A DNA stretch of 64,000 nucleotides from assembly GCA_947568835.1 (NCBI GenBank), contig OX387604.1, positions 26,193,076 to 26,257,075 of the forward strand. The letters run 5' to 3'. The notes under the pieces were generated by a model. It saw only the letters and a program-made list of their open reading frames with translations, had not been told where the DNA came from and searched no databases. Positions 50,524-58,945 of the stretch are shown here, one piece after another; within the stretch, counting starts at the first letter, position 1, and each line of letters opens with the position of its first letter. This stretch comes from Protonemura montana. Taxonomy: Eukaryota > Arthropoda > Insecta > Plecoptera > Nemouridae. A program made the translations under genes and the position numbers.

Positions 50524-53500
50524 TCATCCCAGAGCATACGGCGATGAGGTGCTCGTTTGTAGAAAGTAAATACCATTGGCATTTGTGCTGAAAAAAAAGA
50601 GTAAAATCCATTAAAGCCTGTAAAGTGCGTGCTTTAGTGCGTGCTTTAGTGCGTGCTTTAGTGCGTGCTTTAGTGCGTGCTTTAGTGCGTGCTTTAGTGC
50701 GTGCTTTAGTGCGTGCTTTAGTGCGTGCTTTAGTGCGTGCTTTAGTGCGTGCTTTAGTGCGTGCTTTAGTGCGTGCTTTAGTGCGTGCTTTAGTGCGTGC
50801 TTTAGTGCGTGCTGTGCTTTAGTGCGTGCTTTAGTGCGTGCTTTAGTGCGTGCTTTAGTGCGTGCTTTAGTGCGTGCTGTGCTTTAGTGCGTGCTTTAGT
50901 GCGTGCTTTAGTGCGTGCTGTGCTTTAGTGCGTGCTTTAGTGCGTGCTTTAGTGCGTGCTGTGCTTTAGTGCGTGCTTTAGTGCGTGCTGTGCTTTAGTG
51001 CGTGCTTTAGTGCGTGCTTTAGTGCGTGCTTTAGTGCGTGCTTTAGTGCGTGCTTTAGTGCGTGCTTTAGTGCGTGCTTTAGTGCGTGCTTTAGTGCGTG
51101 CTTTAGTGCGTGCTTTAGTGCGTGCTTTAGTGCGTGCTTTAGTGCGTGCTTTAGTGCGTGCTTTAGTGCGTGCTGTGCTTTAGTGCGTGCTTTAGTGCGT
51201 GCTTTAGTGCGTGCTTTAGTGCGTGCTTTAGTGCGTGCTTTAGTGCGTGCTTTAGTGAGTGCTTTAGTGCGTGCTTTAGTGCGTGCTTTAGTGCGTGCTT
51301 TAGTGCGTGCTGTGCTTTAGTGCGTGCTTTAGTGCGTGCTTTAGTGCGTGCTTTAGTGCGTGCTTTAGTGCGTGCTTTAGTGCGTGCTTTAGTGCGTGCT
51401 TTAGTGCGTGCTGTGCTTTAGTGCGTGCTTTAGTGCGTGCTTTAGTGCGTGCTTTAGTGCGTGCTTTAGTGCGTGCTTTAGTGCGTGCTTTAGTGCGTGC
51501 TTTAGTGCGTGCTTTAGTGCGTGCTTTAGTGCGTGCTTTAGTGCGTGCTTTAGTGCGTGCTTTAGTGCGTGCTTTAGTGCGTGCTTTAGTGCGTGCTTTA
51601 GTGCGTGCTGTGCTTTAGTGCGTGCTTTAGTGCGTGCTTTAGTGCGTGCTTTAGTGCGTGCTTTAGTGCGTGCTTTAGTGCGTGCTTTAGTGCGTGCTTT
51701 AGTGCGTGCTGTGCTTTAGTGCGTGCTTTAGTGCGTGCTTTAGTGCGTGCTGTGCTTTAGTGCGTGCTTTAGTGCGTGCTGTGCTTTAGTGCGTGCTTTA
51801 GTGCGTGCTTTAGTGCGTGCTTTAGTGCGTGCTTTAGTGCGTGCTTTAGTGCGTGCTTTAGTGCGTGCTGTGCTTTAGTGCGTGCTTTAGTGCGTGCTTT
51901 AGTGCGTGCTGTGCTTTAGTGCGTGCTGTGCTTTAGTGCGTGCTGTGCTTTAGTGCGTGCTTTAGTGCGTGCTTTAGTGCGTGCTTTAGTGCGTGCTTTA
52001 GTGCGTGCTTTAGTGCGTGCTTTAGTGCGTGCTGTGCTTTAGTGCGTGCTTTAGTGCGTGCTTTAGTGCGTGCTTTAGTGCGTGCTTTAGTGCGTGCTTT
52101 AGTGCGTGCTCCTATAATATCTAAGCAACGGAAACGGTTTTAACAAAAACTATTTCAACTGGGTTTTCAATGCTAAGTGAAGAACAACTAAATTTCCCAA
52201 CGTTTCGTAACTTGTACCTGTTACTTTATCAAGGGTAAGAGCAGTCCTGACAATTTTCCGATAACAAAAGAACCACACAAAATTATAACAATTACCAAGT
52301 TCAAGCTTCCTAAATGCATCTAAATAAAATAATCATGGTAAAACATTAGTTTTTTGAGTTATTAACCCTGATTATTTTATTTAGATGCATTTAGGAAGCT
52401 TGAACTTGGTAATTGTTATAATTTTGTGTGGTTCTTTTGTTATCGGAAAATTGTCAGGACTGCTCTTACCCTTGATAAAGTAACAGGTACAAGTTACAAA
52501 ACGTTGGGAAATTTAGTTGTTCTTCACTTAGCATTTAAAACCCATTTGAAATAGTTTTTGTTAAAACTAGTGCTAAGTTTACATCAAGTAGACATGAGTC
52601 TAAGAACCATGATAACGGGAACAGTTACTTGTATTTGAACGAAGTCTCGGAATCTCCCATAAAAACAGTGGCGAGCGGTTGCTTGGCACAAGTTCCACTT
52701 TGAAATTGTTTCCACGACGAACATTTGTGAGCTGCGAAGCCGCGAGACGATGTAATCGACTCAGCGAAGAGCTCGTGTGCCCTGCTATGACTGCACGCCT
52801 CTGTAAATTTATTATTATTATTATTATTATTACTTGTTGTGCTTAACATAGCACTGTTTTGACATCTGGTCATGCGGCACTGGTCTAATGGCGTCGGTGA
52901 ATGAGTGGATGATGATGAGGATGATGATGAACCTATCCTACCCTAGAAGGGAGGAGAGGAAACCCGGTGCCGGCACGTAGCCTACTCCTGTTGAAGACCA
53001 AGGGGACCACCGGCTTAACGTCCCTTCCGAAGGACGGTACAACGCGAACAACAGGATTCGTCCACAAATCCATGCTGTCGAGAGGTTGTTAAGCAAGGCG
53101 AGTGAAGTTGCTGTACTAACTTTCATACCTCCAACCTCTCTCCCGAACAGAACTGGTCATGTGTATGATGGTCGCCCACCCAATACCTGACCCAGCGCAG
53201 TGTAGCTTAACTTAAATCCCTCCAACCTCTCTCCCGAACAGAACTGGTCATTTTTATGATGGTCACCCATCCAATACCTGACTCAGCGCAGTGTTGCTTA
53301 ACTTTCATCCCTCTAACCTCTCTCCCGAACAGAACTGGGCATGTGTATGATGGTCACCCATCCAATACCTGACTCAGCGCAGTGTTGCTTAACTTCGGTG
53401 ATCTAATGTGAACCGGTGTTTCCAACACGTCAAACCATTCGGTTTCTGAAGATGAAGCAGATACAAATCTACATTATGTTGGACTTCTCTACATCGGACC

Positions 53501-56500
53501 GAATGGTTTGGCGTGCTGGAAACACCGGTTCTCGTTCGATCACCAAAGTTAAGCAACACTGCGCTGAGTCAGGTATTGGATGGGTGACCATCATACACAT
53601 GACCAGTTCTGTTCGGGAGAGAGGTTGGAGGGATGAAAGTTAAGCAACACTGCGCTGGGTCAGGTATTGGATGCGTGACAATCATACACATGACCAGTTC
53701 TGTTCGGGAGAGAGGTTGGAGGGATGAAAGTTAAGCAACACTTTGCTGAGTCAGGTATTGGATGGGTGACCATCATACACATGACCAGTTCTGTTCGGGA
53801 GAGAGGTTGGAGGGATGAAAGTTAGTTCAACAACTTCACTCGCCTTGCTTATCAACCTCTCGACAGCATGGATTTGTGGAGGAATCCTGCTGTTCGCGTT
53901 GTACCGTCCTTCGGAAGGGACGTTAAGCCGGTGGTCTCCTTGGTCTTCGACAGGAGTAGGCTACGTACCGGCACCGGGTTTCCCCTCCTTCCTTCTAGGC
54001 TAGGCTAGGTTCATCATCATCATCATCATCATCCACTCATTCACCGACGCCATTAGACCAGTGCCGCATGGCCAGATGTCAAAACAGTGCGTCGTTAAAC
54101 ACTACAAAATATAAAAGCATCTGTAGATGAATCAGGTACAAATCTACCATCTGTAAACACATACCATTAAACATTGGAAGACAGCAGCATCCTGGCTGTG
54201 CCGATATACCTCCGTTGGGGTAGAAGTCAACGTGACCGAGGGGGGCAGAGTAGCCCAAAACACCCCCACACGTGTGAATGATGTCCACGAAGTTGGCGTC
54301 CGTTTTGTCGAGGTGTCGATCCTCGGCTGTTTGTGCGAATCCTGGACTCGCAGGATCAAGTCCTGGAAATACATGGTCCATGCTTTGCTAATCAAGTACC
54401 GATAGAGGCGTGTAGGGTAATGTTTTTCAACGATAATTATAATACAAACCAGGACATTAATACCAGACTATGAAATGATCCACCTAAAAAAGCCCCAAGG
54501 GCTTTCTTTTTCATCTTAAAAAGTTATTTTCCAGCAGCATATCTTCGCATTATGTCAATTATTTATGTATTTTATTTTTATCAACACTATAACCGTCTCA
54601 AAAATTGATGTCCTAAACGGGGACTCGAACCCCGATCTCCACCTATCGCGGATGTTGCTCTAACCCATTGAGCTACTTGAACACTTGCTTTATGAGACGA
54701 CTTTAGTGATATGTGATTGGTATGAGTGTCTTTTGGCTTTAATTTTTGAGACGGTTATAGTGTTGATAATAATAAAATACCCCGCACATTGCAAGCGTTT
54801 AAATTGAAATTAGATTTCATCTCAATTATGTATTTGTTTGCTACTTGCCTGGGTATTGGATGGGTGACCATCATACACATGACCAGTTCTGTTAGGGAGA
54901 GAGGTTGGAGGGATAAAAGTTATGCAACACTGCGCTGAGTCAGGTATTGCATGGGTGACCATCATACACATGACCAGTTCTGTTCGGGAGAGAGGTTGGA
55001 GGGATGAAAGTTAAGCAACACTGCGCTGAGTCAGGTATTGGATGGGTGACCATCATACACATGACCAGTTCTGTTCGGGAGAGAGGTTGGAGGGATGAAA
55101 GTTAAGCAACACTGCGCTGGGTCAGGTATTGAATGGGTGACCATCATACACATGACCAGTTCTGTTCGGGAGAGAGGTTGGAGGGATGAAAGTTAAGCAA
55201 CACTGCGCTGAGTCAGGTATTGGATGGGTGACCATTATACACATGACCAGTTCTGTTCGGGAGAGAGGTAAGAGGGATGAAAGCTAAGCAACACTGCGCT
55301 GAGTCAGGTATTGGATGGGTGACCATTATACACATGACCAGTTCTGTTCGGGAGAGAGGTAAGAGGGATGAAAGTTAAGCAACACTGTGCTGAGTTAGGT
55401 ATTGTATGGGTGACTATCATACACATGACCAGTTCTGTTCGGGAGAGAGGTTGGAGGGATGAAAGTTAAGCAACACTGTGCTGAGTTAGGTATTGGATGG
55501 GTGACCATCATACACATGACCAGTTCTGTTCGGGAGAGAGGTTGGAGGGATGAAAGTTAGTACAGCAACTTCACTCGCCTTGCTTATCAACCTCTCGACA
55601 GCATGGATTTGTGGAGGAATCCTGTTGTTCGCGTTGTACCGTCCTTCGGAAGGGACGTTAAGCCGGTGGTCCCCTTGGTCTTCTTGGTCTGCTACGTACC
55701 GGCACCGGGTTTCCCCTCCTCCCTTCTAGGCTAGGTTAGGTTCATCGTCATCCTCATCATCATCCACTCATTCACCGACGCCATTAGACCAGAGCCGCAT
55801 GGCCAGATGTCAAAACAGTGCATCGTTAAACACCACAAATAATAATAATAATAAGCTACTTGACTGAGTACACTGAGTAAAGTACCAACCTGTTATCCTT
55901 GCTAGTTTCTTCGGAGCAAGACTTGCCCCTGCAAAGCCCGCTACATGAGCTCCCAAACTATGACCAACGATATGTATTTGATCGAGTCTTGCTTTCCCCT
56001 CCCTCACAAGTAACTGAATCATTGCGCCGATATGATTTCCAACTGGCAACGTATTTGACACCGGCCCGAGGTAGAAGACGCTGGCAGACAGCTCACCCCA
56101 ATCCACCACAATCACGTTCAAGTCCCCAGACTCCAGGTATGCTAGCGTAGACCAGAAAAAAATTGCATTACATTTCATTTAATGGATTGCCACTGGCTTC
56201 AGGTAATTATCAATATAGATGACCCCTATACTGGCAAAGATCTTTGAAGGCTTTGAGTTATCGCCTGGGTTTTCGAAGGATCAATAAGATTAAGCGATCC
56301 TGGCAGCCGACAATTCAGTAGAATACAAAAAGCATTACAAGGTATCGACTACCTGACGCCGTGTTTTGTACCACAAGTCTAATTAATTAATTTACCAATT
56401 AATATTTGTTTTCAACTCTATCAATGTATGAGTTTGGTATTAAAGCTCTAGCATTGGATGGTGGGTAAAACGGTTCTAAAACCTAGATATGGTACAGGAT

Positions 56501-57591
56501 TTTAAAGCAGGTTTCACTTTCTGTGCCAGTTTTTCTGGGAGGAAACTTACGAGTTGGCCACAAATTTAAGTTAGAAACTCAAAATCGTCATATTTTTTTA
56601 TGTCTTTCTAGATAAAGTGGGAATTAAAATGTCTTACCTGATTTAATGCTCAGCATTGCTTTGCTCATTCCGTGAGATTTCCATCCATGTACGACAAACT
56701 TGGTGCGATGTTCTGGGTTGAATTTGCTCGCTTTAAGGAGACGGCCATTGTCCGCGTGAATCGTTTCACCAGTTTCAGGATTCTGTCTTCACGAATACAC
56801 ATCAGTGTCAAAATATGCATCTCCAAGATCGTTAAATGCAACCTTAAATATCACCCTGCCAATACTGACCACAAACCCTGTCACTATAACCCTACTTCCA
56901 TCACACCGAACGGTTTGGCGTGTTGGAAACACCGGTTTTCGTGAGATCACCTAAGTTAAGTAACACTGCGCTGTGTCAGGCATTGGAAAGGTGACCACCG
57001 AACGGTTTGTCGTGTTGGAAACACCGGTCCTCGTCAGATCACCGAAGTTAAGCAACACTGCGCTGAGTCAGGTATTGGAAAGGTGACCGCCGAACGGTTT
57101 GGCGTGTTGGAAACACCGGTTCTCGTGAGATCACCGAAGTTAAGCAACACTGCGCTGAGTCAGGTATTGGAAAGGTGACCATCATACACATGACCAGTTC
57201 TGTTTGGGATATAGGTTTGGGGTTACATAAACTTCACTCGCCTTGCTTATCAACCTCTCGACAGCATGGATTTGTGGAGGAATCCTGTAATTCCCTTTGT
57301 ACCATCCTTTAGACGGGACGTTAAGCCGGTGGTCACCTTAGTGCTCTTTGAAAAACGATGAAATAATGAATTCATCTTTACTTACTTGGTGTAGAGTTGG
57401 AATGATATGTAATTCTCGTAGTTAAGTCTTGTTACTTGACCAGTTGAGTTGAGGTAGACCCTGTGTGGGATCCCCTCCCCGTCTGGGAAAAAGATCCACG
57501 AAGACCCTTCACCTGGTAGCTCCAGAGTATCACCCGAGCGAAGTAAAACCACAAAACAACCAAACAAACAACAAGCCCCCAAGTGCATCAT
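50524..57591 (-). CDS. Secreted lipase 3 (pancreatic-lipase/PLA1 fold)
   Basis: Third cluster member. Exons are 57386-57591, 56638-56786, 55890-56141, 54165-54362, 52629-52800 and 50524-50587, in phase, giving 346 residues. Signal peptide and mature N-terminus share exon 1 ([17 protein letters not shown]), whereas lipases 1, 2 and 4 split them over two exons. Triad: Ser180 in '[15 protein letters not shown]', Asp205 in 'GLDPASPGF', His273 in '[14 protein letters not shown]'. Exon 2 is 149 nt, as in lipases 1 and 2. The last exon, identified by phase and the ending '[16 protein letters not shown]', lies isolated between two 12 bp satellites. The exon 2 acceptor (56787-56788, GAAG) is weak; it was chosen for phase and the 149 nt length over the nearby CAG. 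Introns 2, 4 and 5 contain SINEs. Confidence 0.9.
50622..52110 (+). repeat. 12-bp satellite (GTGCGTGCTTTA), about 1.5 kb
   Basis: About 120 units of GTGCGTGCTTTA with scattered short units that give GTGCGTGCTGTGCTTTA, in the last intron of lipase 3. It ends 34 bp from the last exon. Long open frames across it are artefacts of a stop-free period of 12. Confidence 0.97.
52138..52566. mobile_element. Fold-back element, 198-bp inverted arms
   Basis: Arms 52138-52335 and 52369-52566 are inverted copies at about 97 percent identity around a 33 bp spacer. They contain no ORF. The ends read TTTTAACAAAAAC. It lies in the last intron of lipase 3, next to the 12 bp satellite. It is either a fold-back MITE or a recent inverted duplication. 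No target duplication was found. Confidence 0.85.
52806..53443 (-). mobile_element. 5S-derived SINE with three heads
   Basis: Minus-strand copy (sense to the gene) in lipase 3 intron 4, the intron between exons 54165-54362 and 52629-52800. Three tandem 5S-derived heads lie at about 53165-53440. Its AATAAT tail runs into the exon acceptor ('AAATTTACAG' at 52801-52810). Confidence 0.92.
53495..54112 (+). mobile_element. 5S-derived SINE with three heads
   Basis: Plus-strand copy head-to-head with the previous SINE, 50 bp apart, in the same lipase 3 intron. Heads start near 53545, 53638 and 53731, with a 93 bp period. Confidence 0.92.
54575..54832. mobile_element. tRNA-derived element, second copy
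   Basis: Positions 54610-54682 read on the minus strand as a tRNA-like sequence with A box 'TAGCTCAATGG' and a perfect 5 bp T-arm around 'TTCGAGT'. Inverted arms ('ATAACCGTCTCAAAAATT', and its inverse at about 54741-54765) flank it. Position 33 of the anticodon loop is not T, so it is unlikely to be a working tRNA gene. Confidence 0.65.
54850..55853 (+). mobile_element. 5S-derived SINE with eight heads
   Basis: Eight tandem head units of about 93 bp (the first truncated), then one body and an AATAATAATAATAA tail. It lies in lipase 3 between exons 55890-56141 and 54165-54362; its tail ends about 30 bp from the exon 3 donor. Units are over 90 percent alike. Confidence 0.95.
56901..57345 (+). 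mobile_element. 5S-derived SINE with three heads of a second junction type
   Basis: Three tandem units of about 92 bp, each starting 'CCGAACGGTTTG' and ending 'GGAAAGGTGACC', joined at that point, then a diverged and truncated body. It lies in lipase 3 intron 1, ending about 35 bp from the exon 1 donor. Confidence 0.9.
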
Positions 57592-57989
57592 TGTCCTAGG
57601 CTTGCGTAAAACAATTGGTCACTAATCTCAGTCAACACTCCGTTTTATTCCATATGAAAATGTCGACGTTTAATGAGTATCAATCTTATAAACATGTAGA
57701 TTAATTAAAAATGATAATGTGTCACCTACTTTTCCCTGTCAACCGTGCGTTTACATAAGTATAGGGTGTAGATACTCGGCAATGGGACGTTGCAAGAGGA
57801 ATATTTCTGATAAAACTCACGAAGAAATTGCAACGCGCATGTTTCTAACGAAGGTTAAATAAGTACGCTCCTAGGAATAATTTCGCTCTTTTGTTTATAT
57901 CCGTGACCAGCCTTAAAATATCTTCTATCAAGAAACAATCAGCCCAGAGAATTGCCGAATCTTGTATGTATGTTTGCAACATTTTTATT

Positions 57990-58395
57990 TAGCAGATGCT
58001 ATTTTGAAATACATTTTTTCACATTAGCTGTTGTACTCTCAAATAGGATTTTGATAATAACATAAAATTAAATTATAATCATAAACATTAAATCATACAG
58101 TTTCATTCTGCTCTTCTAAATTTTTTTCCCCCTATCTTCTATCAACATTTTCTTTAACCTTAACTGAAACATTTCTATGTCTAATTTTCTCACATCTCTT
58201 GGGAAACAATTGTAATCTTTCACTCCTTTAAATGCTATTCTACTTCTATATTTATTACCTTTAAAATATTCAACAATGATTGCTCCCCTTCTTTGAACTT
58301 CTGCTATTTTCTCTGTTACTCACATTCATATTTATTCTTTCTGACATATATTCAGGCATCACTCCTTTCTTTGTTGTGCTTGTTGTTCAATGTTG
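57990..58395 (-). mobile_element. CR1/L2-like LINE, ORF2 C-terminus relic
   Basis: The minus strand reads 'MPEYMSERINMNVSNRENSR', then in shifted frames 'IAFKGVKDYNCFPRDVRKLD' and 'MFQLRLKKMLIE'. These correspond to 'LPxYLSE', 'F..G...WN.LP..VR' and the basic tail at the end of LINE ORF2. At least one stop and one frameshift interrupt it, so it is inactive. Confidence 0.7.
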
Positions 58396-58680
58396 AGCTT
58401 GTCAAATTAATTGCACTCTGTGTATTCGACTGCTTTGGTCATGTACTTTCATGAACCCATCAGCACGTCCCGTAATTTTAGCAATTGCTTTGGCCAAACA
58501 AATCAGTCGGTTTGAAAAAGCGACGGTTGAGTTTGTGGGAAATAGCACGTGTAAGATAATACACAATGATATTGGCTTCGTATCGACGCGGCAAAACATG
58601 AATCGAGCGTTTTGTTCGTCGTTGGAAGGCTGTGAGCACGCACGAGTGCGTGTCAATACACCTTGACAAGCGCTCGCACA

Positions 58681-58860
58681 ATAATAATAATAATAATTTT
58701 ATTGTCTTTAAATTGATCAAATACATGATATTAAGACAGTCAGTGTTCTATTCTAATTTATAAATACATATAATATTAATTCAAATATACATATTTACAT
58801 AATGCTAAATGTTTAAAAACTGGTCAATGGAATAAAACATGTTTCAATTAGTTGCATTGT
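58681..58860 (-). mobile_element. LINE 3'-end fragment with ATT tail
   Basis: On the minus strand it ends 'GACTGTCTTAATATC', 'AAAGACAATAAAA' and (TTA)n, the same 3' end as the fragment nested in the SINE at 7597-7744. Confidence 0.55.
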
Positions 58861-58945
58861 TTAATCAATCAGCTGGTTTCTCCTCGCATGGGCCGCCTCA
58901 CATAGGCCCCCTCGCATGGCTCCCGCATGGGCTCTGCATGGGCCG

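Larger units (their letters stand above)
57592..58945. other. Intergenic region lipase 3 - lipase 4 with LINE relics
   Basis: About 1.35 kb. It holds the lipase 3 promoter region (a weak TATAAG at 57685-57690), a LINE reverse-transcriptase relic (57990-58395) and a LINE 3' tail (58681-58860). Just before the lipase 4 stop codon the DNA becomes GC-rich. Confidence 0.5.

Noticed and set aside
49920-50611. Val-Gln-Ile-Leu repeat frames
   Set aside because: By-product of the 12 bp TTTGCACTAATA satellite. Only the 50524-50587 part is coding, in another frame, as the last exon of lipase 3.
50622-52143. Long frames of Val-Arg-Ala-Leu or Cys-Phe-Ser-Ala repeats
   Set aside because: A stop-free 12 bp tandem repeat opens frames automatically. 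They lie in the last intron of lipase 3, antisense to it, with no start context or domain.
31651-54003. A recurring 62-codon frame starting [12 protein letters not shown] in many places
   Set aside because: It lies in the SINE body in every case. Copies resemble each other because the SINE does, and its hydrophobic start is coincidental. There is no sign of translation.
56940-57180. A 5S rRNA gene cluster
   Set aside because: Heads match 5S only in part, lack the 3' end of the gene and lead into the SINE body.
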